DNA from: an uncultured Nioella sp.
Lineage (GTDB): Bacteria; Pseudomonadota; Alphaproteobacteria; Rhodobacterales; Rhodobacteraceae
DNA: 64,000 nt
Reading direction: 5' to 3'
Assembly (NCBI GenBank): GCA_947495575.1
Contig: CANLZL010000002.1
Coordinates: forward strand, 730,765-794,764
Shown here: positions 46,098-54,272 of the stretch, in pieces
Layout of the letters: the number at the start of each line of letters is the position of its first letter
Numbering within the stretch: position 1 is the stretch's first letter
Made by a program: the position numbers and the translations under genes
Notes under the pieces: generated by a model
Told to the model about the DNA's origin: nothing
Database searches by the model: none
What the model saw: the letters and a program-made list of their open reading frames with translations, nothing else

Positions 46098-46847
46098 TTA
46101 GATCGTGATCCCACCATCGGGCCGGATCGCCTGCCCGTTGATCAGCGCCGAGTCCTCAGAGGCAAGGAAGGCACATACAGCGGCAATTTCCTCTGGCTCG
46201 CCCAACCGGCCAGTCGGCTGGCGGTTGATAAAGAACTCCCACGCCTTTTCTCGGCTACCAAATTCCTCTGCCAGTTCCTCAATCCGCGCTTGCAAACTGG
46301 GCGTGTTGACCGTTCCAGGGCAAACGGCGTTGGCGCGGATCCCATGTGGCAGATAATCGGCTGCCACCGATTTAATAAGACCGACGACGCCGGCCTTTGT
46401 GGCACCATAGGCCATCCGTTTGGGAAAGCCGTAATTTGCTCCAATGACCGAGGCGATTGTGACAATGCTGCCCCCCTGCCCCTTCATCGTTTCGACCCCG
46501 GCCCTCAGCACATAAAACGCGCTGTCCAGAGTTATCGAGCAGGACCGCCGCCACGCCTCATCACTGCATTCTTCAATGGTGCCCTGGTGAACGTACCCCA
46601 CGGCGTGAACCAAAACATCGACCTGGTCGAAACCTGCAAAATAATCATTTACGGCCTCAGGATCAGTTGCATCCAGCGCGGCCGTCGGTCCACCGTCAAA
46701 GCCAGACAGCAACTCCCGATCGAGATCGCTGGCATGCACCACGGCACCTTCGGCGCGCAAACGTTCTGCCACTGCACGTCCGATCCCCTGCCCCGCCGCC
46801 GTCACAACGGCAGTTTTTCCAGCAAGGCGTTGGGTGAGGGTCATCAT
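46098..46847 (-). CDS. Short-chain dehydrogenase (SDR), 3-hydroxybutyrate/ketodeoxyfuconate dehydrogenase-like
   Basis: A 249-aa SDR. VTAAGQGIGRAVAERL is the cofactor motif and ASDLDRE has the NAD-selecting Asp. Catalytic residues are in ASVIGANYGFPKRMAYGATKAGVVGL (Ser, then Y-x-x-x-K). RANAVCPGTVNTPSL and the ending ALINGQAIRPDGGITI resemble the 2-keto-3-deoxy-L-fuconate dehydrogenase / DHRS6 branch. It follows the FAH gene by 44 bp in the kinase–enolase operon. It probably oxidises a hydroxy-acid intermediate. Confidence 0.88.
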   Translation of the reverse strand: MMTLTQRLAGKTAVVTAAGQGIGRAVAERLRAEGAVVHASDLDRELLSGFDGGPTAALDATDPEAVNDYFAGFDQVDVLVHAVGYVHQGTIEECSDEAWRRSCSITLDSAFYVLRAGVETMKGQGGSIVTIASVIGANYGFPKRMAYGATKAGVVGLIKSVAADYLPHGIRANAVCPGTVNTPSLQARIEELAEEFGSREKAWEFFINRQPTGRLGEPEEIAAVCAFLASEDSALINGQAIRPDGGITI

Positions 46848-46891
46848 GTCAGCATCCTTATTCGGTTACGAACCGCCGCGAGGTGGCCTGG

Positions 46892-47734
46892 TCAGAGCGC
46901 GGTAACTGTTTGCGCCTGTTCGCCCAGGCCATCTATGCCAAGGGTCACCTTGTCACCGATTTGCAGCCATGTCTGCGGTGACATGCCGGCGCCAACCCCG
47001 GGCGGTGTGCCGGTGCAAATCAGATCGCCGGGCTCAAGCCGCATGAACTCGCTCAGGTAACTCACGATCGTTGCCGGATCAAAAATCATTGTATCGGTAT
47101 TGCCGGTCTGCATACGCTGCCCATTCACATCCAGCCACATACCCAGTGCTTTCGCGTCGTCCAGTTCGTCACCGGAGACAATCATGGGACCTGTGGGGCA
47201 GAAATTGGGGAAACCCTTGCCCTTGGCCCACTGGCCTTCCCGCTCCATCTGCCAGGCCCGCTCACTGACGTCATTGACCAACGTGTAGCCAAGGATATGG
47301 TCCAGAGCGTCATCTTTGGAAATGTTCAGCGCGGGTTTACCAATCACAATCCCCAACTCAACCTCCCAATCCAGCTTGGTCATTTTCGGACTGTAGAGGA
47401 TCGGGTCATTCGGGGCACAAAACGTGCCCGACGCTTTGTTAAAAAGGATCGGTTCTGAGGGAATTGGCAGACCGGCCTCTGCCGCGTGGTCAGAATAGTT
47501 CAGGCCGATGCAATAGATATTACGCGGTTGCGTCATCGGCGTCCCGATGCGGGCGCCATTTGTCTCAACTGCGGGCAAGGCTGACTGATCCAGCCCGGCC
47601 AATAGGGATGGCAGGGCCTCAATGGTATCCGGGCCAAAATCTGCAACTACAGACGACGCATCGCGGGCCACGCCCTTTGCGTCGACAATACACGGGATTT
47701 CCCGACCTGCTACACCGACACGAACAAGCTTCAT
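46892..47734 (-). CDS. Fumarylacetoacetate hydrolase-family enzyme
   Basis: A 280-aa FAH-superfamily protein (two-domain, ureidoglycolate lyase / 2,4-diketo-3-deoxy-L-fuconate hydrolase type). Metal-binding and catalytic landmarks are IYCIGLNYSDHAAEAGLPIP, LDWEVELGIVIGKPA (Glu ligands), GYTLVNDVSERAWQ, GKGFPNFCPTGP and LICTGTPPGVGAG. Enzymes of this group cleave acylpyruvate-type C-C bonds or tautomerise/decarboxylate oxo acids with Mg2+. Together with the neighbouring SDRs this is a common ending of non-phosphorylating sugar-acid pathways; the kinase and enolase upstream make this case different. Confidence 0.9.
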   Translation of the reverse strand: MKLVRVGVAGREIPCIVDAKGVARDASSVVADFGPDTIEALPSLLAGLDQSALPAVETNGARIGTPMTQPRNIYCIGLNYSDHAAEAGLPIPSEPILFNKASGTFCAPNDPILYSPKMTKLDWEVELGIVIGKPALNISKDDALDHILGYTLVNDVSERAWQMEREGQWAKGKGFPNFCPTGPMIVSGDELDDAKALGMWLDVNGQRMQTGNTDTMIFDPATIVSYLSEFMRLEPGDLICTGTPPGVGAGMSPQTWLQIGDKVTLGIDGLGEQAQTVTAL

Positions 47735-49056
47735 GCTACGCTTCCTTTAAGTTTGTTTTTGCCCCACCAGGTTTTCGCCAGTGGCGCACCCGCAACATAG
47801 CTGCCCGCCCCCAATTCATCCTGAATGCGCAGGCATTCGTTCCATTTCACCATACGCTCAGAGCGTGTGAAGGAGCCAACCTTTAGTTGTCCTCCGCCCA
47901 ATCCAGTGGACAGATGGCTAATTGAGACATCTTCGGTTTCGCCCGACCGGGCTGACACAATTGCACCCCATCCCGCGGCGCGCGCCGCTTTGAACGTGTC
48001 TACGCTTTCGGTTACGGTTCCGGCCTGATTGACCTTCACCAAGACAGCGTTGCACGCGCCTGCGGCCTCGGCCTCGGCGACCAATTTGGCATTGGTTACA
48101 AGGTAGTCGTCGCCGATGATTTGCACATGGTCACCAAAACGGCGGGTAAACTCAACCATACCCTCCGGGTCATCTTCCCCCACAGGGTCTTCTATAGATG
48201 CAATCGGATAGGAGTCCATCCATCGGCCCAGCATGTCGATCAGTTGGCCTGAATCCATCGACCGATCTTCCAGTGCCAACCGGTATTGGCCGTCTTGACC
48301 AAGTTCTGATGCCGCAACGTCGAGGGAGATGATCACGCGGTTACCCGGTTTTTCACCCGCTTTTTCAATGGCTTTGACCAATGTCTCCAAAGCCTCTTCA
48401 TTGCTGTCGAACATTGGCCACCAACCGCCTTCGTCCGCAACGCCCGCCGCCTTACCCTTGGAGGCCATGATGTCACCGGCCGCAAAATAGACCTCGTTGG
48501 TGACCTCCATCACTTCGTCAAAACTGGACGCGCCGGGTACCATAATCATGAAGTCCTGAATGTCGACGCGACGCCCGGCATGGGCGCCGCCACCGAAAAT
48601 CTGGATCTCGGGCAAGGGCAAGGAAGGAGACGTATCGTAGTGCTGGGCCACATGCCGCCACAGGGGCAGGCCCGCGTTGTTTGCTGCCGCATGCAATACC
48701 GCCAGCGAGGTCGCCACTGTTGCGTTGCCGCCGAGGCTTTCCTTCAAGGGAGAGCTATCAAGAGCCAGAATTGCGGCGTCAACGCCCGCTTGATCCGTTG
48801 CTTCAAGGCCAACCAATGCGGGTGCAATCTTGGTTGCGACGCTGTCCAATGCACGTGCCACGCCCATGCCGCGCAGGGCCTTGCCGCCGTCCCGCAAATC
48901 AATCGCTTCCCGCGTGCCACGTGACGCGCCTGCTGGCGCGATCGCCCGCCCAATCACGCCGCTTTCCAGGGTTACGTCCACTTCAATGGTCGGGTTGCCA
49001 CGCGAATCCCAGACTCGCCGACCCTGCACTGCTGTAATTCTACTCACGCGTCCCAT
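47731..49056 (-). CDS. Enolase paralogue with altered active site
   Basis: A 441-aa protein clearly homologous to glycolytic enolase over its full length. Kept: S45, H159, E209, the three metal carboxylates D246, E289, D316, the base K341, R370 and K392. Changed relative to enolase: the catalytic Glu (yeast E168) is D168, the His in ISHRSGE (yeast H373) is A369, loop PSGAST is PAGASR, GGEHA is GGAHA, and SIEDGL is SIEDPV. It therefore probably acts on a different phosphorylated hydroxy acid. It overlaps both the kinase (13 bp) and FAH (ATGA) genes. A normal eno is expected elsewhere in the genome. Confidence 0.85.
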   Translation of the reverse strand: MGRVSRITAVQGRRVWDSRGNPTIEVDVTLESGVIGRAIAPAGASRGTREAIDLRDGGKALRGMGVARALDSVATKIAPALVGLEATDQAGVDAAILALDSSPLKESLGGNATVATSLAVLHAAANNAGLPLWRHVAQHYDTSPSLPLPEIQIFGGGAHAGRRVDIQDFMIMVPGASSFDEVMEVTNEVYFAAGDIMASKGKAAGVADEGGWWPMFDSNEEALETLVKAIEKAGEKPGNRVIISLDVAASELGQDGQYRLALEDRSMDSGQLIDMLGRWMDSYPIASIEDPVGEDDPEGMVEFTRRFGDHVQIIGDDYLVTNAKLVAEAEAAGACNAVLVKVNQAGTVTESVDTFKAARAAGWGAIVSARSGETEDVSISHLSTGLGGGQLKVGSFTRSERMVKWNECLRIQDELGAGSYVAGAPLAKTWWGKNKLKGSVA

Positions 49057-50057
49057 TCCTTCATGTCAATTTTCAAACGATTCAGAACCGCACCTAGTTG
49101 GTTCTCAGGGTGTGAGATCAAGGCCCGCGCCATGGCGCGCAAATTTTCTCGGGCTGCCTCATCCAAATATTCTACCGGGGATTTTCCGTCGATCCGCGCC
49201 AACATGAACGCCGGCAGCAATTGGCTTACGCGTTTTTCGAGATCCATTGGCTCTACCCAAGTGACATGGGCCCGATAGGCCTGCCAAAATTCCATCGCGT
49301 TGCCCAAAAGCCGTTCGCGCGACCCCTGCAAATGTGCGGCTTTCAAAACAAGGTGGTTAAGGCAAAAGGCTGGATCGAAACTGGCATCGCCCATCGTGGC
49401 ACATTCCGCATCCAAAATAACCGGCTGAGCACCACGGAATAGAATATTCTTGGGGCTGACATCTCCATGCACCAGCACTTCGTTGCTGGAATAAAGCTGA
49501 TCGGCCAATGCCGTCAGCTGCCCGGCCAAGTCAGGATGCTGAGATGCAGTAAAGCTAAGATACGGCTCGATCCGGATCGCCCGAAAATCATCCCGATTTT
49601 GAAAAGGGGCGACGTCAAAACCAGGGTTTGTGGACGCCGCATGAAGCCGCCCGACCATATCCCCGATAATGGCTGCCTCACCTTGGTCCGGGGCTTGATC
49701 CAATAGGGCGGCTTTCCAAAGGTAAACATCTGGGCCACTGACAAATTCCATCGCAAAGCCATGCAGCTCATCCGACCGACCAAAAAGCTTGATTGCGCAT
49801 TCGGGCATGACCTTGGCCGCTGCTTGCAACCACGCATATTCGGCTGCGTTACGATGTACCGGCGCGAACCAGTCCGCGGCCACTTTCAACTTGGGCAATG
49901 CGAATTTCACGCAAACCTGCTGCCCCTTCACGTCGAGTGCGGCAATATCCGAAGCCACTCCGCCTGTCAGAGCCGTCACATTGGTCACATCACCCGGCGC
50001 GCCCAATCCAAGGGCGGATATCAGCGCCTCGCAGCGCGCTGCCAATTCAGATGTCAT
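49044..50057 (-). CDS. Kinase of the APH/choline-kinase superfamily
   Basis: A 337-aa phosphotransferase of the aminoglycoside phosphotransferase fold, distantly like methylthioribose kinase. The nucleotide-binding start has NVTALTGGVASDIAAL and QVCVKFALPKLK (ATP lysine); the catalytic loop is LVHGDVSPKNILF (HGD…N, about residue 196) and the metal Asp is in VILDAECATMGDASFD. It is the first gene of the operon with the enolase paralogue, FAH and SDRs, and the operator lies 20 bp upstream of its start. It probably phosphorylates a hydroxyl on the imported or dehydrogenated substrate. Confidence 0.85.
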   Translation of the reverse strand: MTSELAARCEALISALGLGAPGDVTNVTALTGGVASDIAALDVKGQQVCVKFALPKLKVAADWFAPVHRNAAEYAWLQAAAKVMPECAIKLFGRSDELHGFAMEFVSGPDVYLWKAALLDQAPDQGEAAIIGDMVGRLHAASTNPGFDVAPFQNRDDFRAIRIEPYLSFTASQHPDLAGQLTALADQLYSSNEVLVHGDVSPKNILFRGAQPVILDAECATMGDASFDPAFCLNHLVLKAAHLQGSRERLLGNAMEFWQAYRAHVTWVEPMDLEKRVSQLLPAFMLARIDGKSPVEYLDEAARENLRAMARALISHPENQLGAVLNRLKIDMKEWDA

Positions 50058-50074
50058 AAGCGAGTCGTCCTTAA

Positions 50075-50090
50075 ATGTTCACGTGAACAT
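50075..50090. promoter_or_regulatory. Palindromic operator, copy 2
   Basis: ATGTTCACGTGAACAT, a perfect 16-bp palindrome containing the 12-mer of copy 1, directly upstream of the kinase start. A degenerate copy, TTCATGTAAACA, lies about 75 bp further upstream (50154-50165). An even palindrome with central CG is the usual shape of LacI-family sites; the regulator is not in the window. Confidence 0.75.
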
Positions 50091-50226
50091 ATATCCAACA
50101 AAACCACCTTCTCTGTCAATGCTAAGGTCGAGGTTACAAGTGCCGCCTTGATATTCATGTAAACAAGCGCCTCCAACCACTGGGGAATCCTATGGCCGAC
50201 GGCGCAATTCGCTCACGAGGCTACAA

Positions 50227-51291
50227 TTATCGTTCGACTGCGCCTCGGTCGCCGCTGGACACGCGCGGCACCAGTGCCTTAACCAGCTCGGTCATATCCA
50301 GAAAGCCTACAGGCTCACCGTCCTGCACAACCCGGTAGTTATTAGAGGTGTCGCCACCAGAGAAGGCAATCACCTGTTCCAGTGTGTCATTGGCACTCAC
50401 GTCGCCGGCAATTCCTTGCCCTTCGACGCCTTCATGCATGACAGAACGCACCCGCAAAACGCGGGCACGGTTAATGTCACTGACGAAATCCTCGATATAG
50501 GGATCGTTGGGATTGAGAAGGATATGCTGCGGCTCACCTTGCTGAACCACCGCGCCATCTTTCAGGATGACAAGGTGGTCGGCCAGCTTCAGGGCCTCAT
50601 CAAGGTCGTGGGTGATAAAGATAATTGTTTTGTGCAACTCGACCTGTAACTCCAGCAACAGGTCCTGCATATCGGTCCGGATCAAGGGATCAAGCGCCGA
50701 GAATGCCTCATCCATCAACATGATGTCCGAGTTTGAGGTCAGCGCCCGGGCGATACCAACCCGTTGTTGCATCCCGCCCGACAATTGGTGCGGATAGTTG
50801 TTCTCGTAGCCCTGCAAGCCAACACGAGCTAGCCACTTGCGGCCCTCTTCCTCGCGCTCGGCCACGTCCATTCCACGCACCTGCAAAGCCATACAGGCGT
50901 TTTGTAGGACCGTCCGGTGCGGCAATAGAGCGAATTTCTGAAACACCATCGACATCTTCGTCTGACGCAAGCCGCGGAGATCTTCCTGCGATTTTTTCAT
51001 GACGTCATCGCCATCAACAAGGATCTCGCCCGCAGTAGGTTCGATCAGCCGGTTGAGGTGCCGGATCAGGGTCGATTTCCCCGATCCTGACAGGCCCATA
51101 ACAACCGTTATTTCTCCGGCCTGCATATCAACATTGATATCCTGCAAACCCAGAACATGTTTGTGCTTATCCAGAAGCTCGGGCTTTCCCATGCCGCCAT
51201 AGACATGGGGAAGCATGGATTTGGGTTCTTCGCCAAAAATCTTATAGAGGCCGCGAATACGTACTTTGGGTTGGTCACTCATATCCGGCAT
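50227..51291 (-). CDS. Betaine-type ABC transporter ATP-binding protein (ProV/OpuAA)
   Basis: A 354-aa ATPase of the quaternary-amine uptake family. Walker A GLSGSGKSTLIRHLN, signature LSGGMQQRVGIARAL, Walker B IMLMDEAFSALD, H-loop FITHDLDEAL. The last 80-90 residues are a CBS-like regulatory region (VIAFSGGDTSNNYRVVQDGEPVGFLDMTELVKAL), which in OpuA senses ionic strength or nucleotides. A second possible start is the ATG at 51282. It starts 2 bp after the permease stop and ends 170 bp before the kinase gene. Confidence 0.92.
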   Translation of the reverse strand: MPDMSDQPKVRIRGLYKIFGEEPKSMLPHVYGGMGKPELLDKHKHVLGLQDINVDMQAGEITVVMGLSGSGKSTLIRHLNRLIEPTAGEILVDGDDVMKKSQEDLRGLRQTKMSMVFQKFALLPHRTVLQNACMALQVRGMDVAEREEEGRKWLARVGLQGYENNYPHQLSGGMQQRVGIARALTSNSDIMLMDEAFSALDPLIRTDMQDLLLELQVELHKTIIFITHDLDEALKLADHLVILKDGAVVQQGEPQHILLNPNDPYIEDFVSDINRARVLRVRSVMHEGVEGQGIAGDVSANDTLEQVIAFSGGDTSNNYRVVQDGEPVGFLDMTELVKALVPRVSSGDRGAVER

Positions 51292-51293
51292 CC

Positions 51294-52331
51294 TCAGCGT
51301 TGATCATTTTGCGACACGTTCACGCGTGCCAGGGCGGCTTTAGACGTCCGGTCAAGGATGATCGCCAAAAGGACGATCCCCAAGCCAGCTACGATGCCAA
51401 CGCCAAGTTCAAGGTTTCGAATTCCGCGCAGAACCAACACGCCCAGTCCCGGCGCAGAAACCAGCGAGGCGATCACGACCATTGCAAGGCTCATCATGAT
51501 GGTTTGATTCACGCCCGCCATTATATTGGGCAAAGCCAACGGGATCTCGACTCCAAACAGCTTTTGCCGGTTGCTCATCCCAAAGGCATCGGCCGCCTCG
51601 ATCACATCCTGATCAACAAGCCGAATACCGAGATCGGTCAGGCGCACCACGGGCACGATGGCGTACATGATGATCGCGATCCCGTAGAGCTTGGATTCTG
51701 TGACCGAAAACAGAAAGATCAAGGGGATCAAATACACGAATGTCGGAAGCGTTTGCAGCAGGTCCAACAACGGGATCATGATCCGTTGGAACCGATTGTT
51801 CTTGGCCATCAGGATACCAATCGGCACCCCAAGCACCATGGAAATGGTTGTGCAGACAAAGATGATCGACAGGGTTTGCATCGCGACATTGTAATGGTCG
51901 ATGAACCCGAAAAAGACCAACACGGCTGCCACCAACCCCGTCACGGAAATAGACCGGCTAACCGCCCAAGCCAACAGGATCAGGATCGGCATCATGACAA
52001 ACCACGGCGTGGCCTCAAATACCCAAAGCGCGCCATCCAGCATCCAACTGAGCGGCTGCGTGATCGGGTCTAAGACGGCCTTCAATCCGTTTCGAATTGA
52101 CAGAAAGCCGTTCTCCAACCCTTCTGTCAGATCGCGGGTTTGGCCTATACGCGCGCATGCCTCGTGAAGGATATCGAGCGATGGGAAAGGCAGTCTTTCG
52201 CCTTCGGCCAAGGATTCATCACCCTGTGTCTGCGCTAAGAGTTGGGCCATCGACATAGGGGCCTCTTCAGCCTCAGCATCACACCAGTCCCTCAGTCCCA
52301 AACTGTCGAAAATCGACTCGTAGCGTGCCAT
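51294..52331 (-). CDS. Betaine-type ABC transporter permease (ProW/OpuAB)
   Basis: A 345-aa inner-membrane permease of the ProW family. A soluble N-terminal region of about 95 residues precedes six to seven hydrophobic segments; PTFVYLIPLIFLF, VRLTDLGIRLVDQDVIEAADAFGMSNRQKLFGVEIPLALPNI (shown only as the EAA-loop region near residue 235) and MMSLAMVVIASLVSAPGLG are typical of glycine betaine/proline/choline transporters. It lies between the binding protein and the ATPase, separated from the former by a hairpin. Confidence 0.9.
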   Translation of the reverse strand: MARYESIFDSLGLRDWCDAEAEEAPMSMAQLLAQTQGDESLAEGERLPFPSLDILHEACARIGQTRDLTEGLENGFLSIRNGLKAVLDPITQPLSWMLDGALWVFEATPWFVMMPILILLAWAVSRSISVTGLVAAVLVFFGFIDHYNVAMQTLSIIFVCTTISMVLGVPIGILMAKNNRFQRIMIPLLDLLQTLPTFVYLIPLIFLFSVTESKLYGIAIIMYAIVPVVRLTDLGIRLVDQDVIEAADAFGMSNRQKLFGVEIPLALPNIMAGVNQTIMMSLAMVVIASLVSAPGLGVLVLRGIRNLELGVGIVAGLGIVLLAIILDRTSKAALARVNVSQNDQR

Positions 52332-52374
52332 ATCTGCCCCCGGTAGACTGTTATTTTCTTCAAGTTACGCCAAA

Positions 52375-52405
52375 GCGCGCCCCGGCCCAAAAGGCCGAAA
52401 CGCGC
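52375..52405 (-). other. Stem-loop between the betaine-type binding protein and permease genes
   Basis: GCGCG … CGGCC / GGCCG … CGCGC: two 5-bp perfect segments separated by a 3-nt internal mismatch, loop of 5 nt, about 30 bp after the binding-protein stop. Likely an mRNA-stabilising or attenuating element like the three others in the window. Confidence 0.6.
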
Positions 52406-52433
52406 AATGGTATTTCATAAGTAGCAGATAGGA

Positions 52434-53405
52434 TTACAGCAGCGCTGCAAGACGGGCTGCCGCTTCCTCATTGATCCACTCACGCCAGACATCGGTGTAG
52501 GTGGTCAGGAAATACACAGCAGCTTCTTCATAAGAGGCGCTGTTGGTTTCCTGCCAGGCGAGTACTTCGTTCATCTGGGTGTTGGTGAACTGAACATTGC
52601 TCATCAGTTCAGCAACTTCCGGCTCACGCTCGACAAAGGTGGTGGTGGCGACAGTCAGGACAGTTGCAGTGGGCCATGGCGACAGAACTGGGTTCGCGCA
52701 ATCACCGGCAACGTTACAGGCATGAGCTTCTTCATTGAACTCACCCATATCGACCTGCACCATCGGATAGCGACCCAACACGCTGGTTGGCGACCAGTAA
52801 TATCCAAACCAGGGTTCTTGATCTTGGTATGCGGCCGCGATCGATGTTGCCAAAGTCTCGCCCGAGCCGTGCTGGAAGCGTTCAATGCCATGATCAATCA
52901 GCCCCGACGCCACGAGGTTATTCATATTGGTCAGGTCGCAGCCCCAGCCATTGGGACAATCATGGAACCGTCCGCCTACCAGCTCTGGATTGGCCATGAT
53001 GCCTTCGATTGTTGTCAGCTCAGGATGCGCGTCCGCTAGGTATTGCGGAATCCACCAACCTTCGATGCCACCATCGGTCAAGACGTCGGCCAGCTCCACA
53101 ACAGTTCCATTGTCGCGCAATTCGAAATAGGCAGGAGTGTAAGCGGCCCAAAGCTCAGTCACGATATCTGGCTGGCCGGTTTCAGCCAATGAAGTGACGG
53201 CTGGCGTAGTTGAGGATGGCACCAGCTGCACATCGCAGCCATAGCCCTGCTCCATCAAAAACGCGGACACGTAGGTGACAACGGCGGACGACGCCCAATC
53301 CATCTCGGTGATGGTCACCTCACCGCAATCTGCGTAAGCAGCACCGCCCATGAGTGTCATGGAGGTCGCAACGGCACCCGCTGCGGACAGTGATCTTAGT
53401 TTCAT
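52434..53405 (-). CDS. Betaine-type ABC transporter substrate-binding protein (ProX/OpuAC)
   Basis: A 323-aa periplasmic protein with a signal peptide ending near AYA|DC (residue 25). The OpuAC-like fold is shown by VTITEMDWASSAVVTYVSAFL, YGCDVQLVPSSTTPAVTSL and PWFGYYWSPTSVLGRYPMV; the several Trp/Tyr residues around these would build the aromatic cage for a quaternary or tertiary amine. Conserved Cys pairs suggest disulfides. Ligand could be glycine betaine, carnitine, TMAO, DMSP or related compounds; sequence alone does not decide. Confidence 0.9.
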   Translation of the reverse strand: MKLRSLSAAGAVATSMTLMGGAAYADCGEVTITEMDWASSAVVTYVSAFLMEQGYGCDVQLVPSSTTPAVTSLAETGQPDIVTELWAAYTPAYFELRDNGTVVELADVLTDGGIEGWWIPQYLADAHPELTTIEGIMANPELVGGRFHDCPNGWGCDLTNMNNLVASGLIDHGIERFQHGSGETLATSIAAAYQDQEPWFGYYWSPTSVLGRYPMVQVDMGEFNEEAHACNVAGDCANPVLSPWPTATVLTVATTTFVEREPEVAELMSNVQFTNTQMNEVLAWQETNSASYEEAAVYFLTTYTDVWREWINEEAAARLAALL

Positions 53406-53824
53406 TTCCTTAGTCTCCCTGGTCTTTTGATTTGAGGCGCGCTGAGTAATGCTGCGACCCAGTTTTTCTTTTTTGGTCTTTCAATCGCCAACTTTGTGTG
53501 GCTGCTGGCCCAATGTAAACACGGCAGGGCGACTGGTGACAATTCCTTATACCGGCAGGCCGCCTCACAATTACGACATAGTCTGCGTCGAAACCGACTT
53601 GTCAGAAAGCAGTTAGGCCAGTCCGGCTTTGAGATGCAACCAGTTAGGTTTGCCCGGTGTTAGGATCGCTGACATTTTATCAACCATGCAAATTGTTGAC
53701 AGGGGCAATTGATGAAAATGAGACGTTGTGCCTGTCAAATATATGACATGCTCTTTAAACACCTGACGTGCCTGAATTTCTGCCTTATGTAGGACTGCAA
53801 AATCGCAAAGATGGATCAGAGACT
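53406..53824. other. Gene-free divergent region upstream of the betaine-type transporter and aroQ
   Basis: 419 bp without a gene. It must hold the promoters of the transporter operon (left) and aroQ (right). One inverted repeat, TGTCA-AATATA-TGACA (53733-53748), lies 77 bp before aroQ and could be an operator. The GTTCACGTGAAC palindrome is absent here. Confidence 0.5.
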
Positions 53825-54265
53825 ATGGCCAAAACCATTTACCTGCTGAACGGCCCAAACCTGAATTTGTTGGGTATGCGCCAGCCAGAAATATATGGCA
53901 GCGATACGCTGAACAAAGTTGAGGCCAGTGCAGTTGCACGTGGAAAAGAGCTGATGCTGAACGTTCAGGCACGTCAATCCAACCACGAGGGTCAATTGGT
54001 CGACTGGATTCAGGAAGCCCGCGACCAGGCCGCAGGGATCATCATCAACCCCGCCGCTTATTCACATACTTCGGTTGCCATTCTTGACGCGCTCAACATG
54101 TTTGAAGGGCCGGTTGTGGAAGTCCACATAAGCCAGATCCACAAACGTGAGGCCTTCCGCCATCACTCCTATGTCAGCCAAAGAGCCGATGCTGTTATCG
54201 CGGGAGCTGGAATACAGGGTTATCTGCTGGCTCTGGAACATATGGCAGCCCTGCTTGCGAACTGA
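53825..54265 (+). CDS. aroQ: Type II 3-dehydroquinate dehydratase
   Basis: A 146-aa small shikimate-pathway enzyme. Hallmarks: [23 protein letters not shown] with the catalytic lid Arg/Tyr, [35 protein letters not shown] with the catalytic His, and [21 protein letters not shown]. It dehydrates 3-dehydroquinate to 3-dehydroshikimate in the cytoplasm. The ATG at 53825 begins the conserved domain. It is isolated; the usual alphaproteobacterial neighbour accB is not next to it, so it might serve quinate catabolism instead. Confidence 0.95.
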   Translation: MAKTIYLLNGPNLNLLGMRQPEIYGSDTLNKVEASAVARGKELMLNVQARQSNHEGQLVDWIQEARDQAAGIIINPAAYSHTSVAILDALNMFEGPVVEVHISQIHKREAFRHHSYVSQRADAVIAGAGIQGYLLALEHMAALLAN

Positions 54266-54272
54266 AGTGGGC

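Noticed and set aside
45597..47060. Long forward open frame antisense to the SDR genes
   Set aside because: No family resemblance; it is a by-product of GC-rich codon bias in the real reverse-strand genes.
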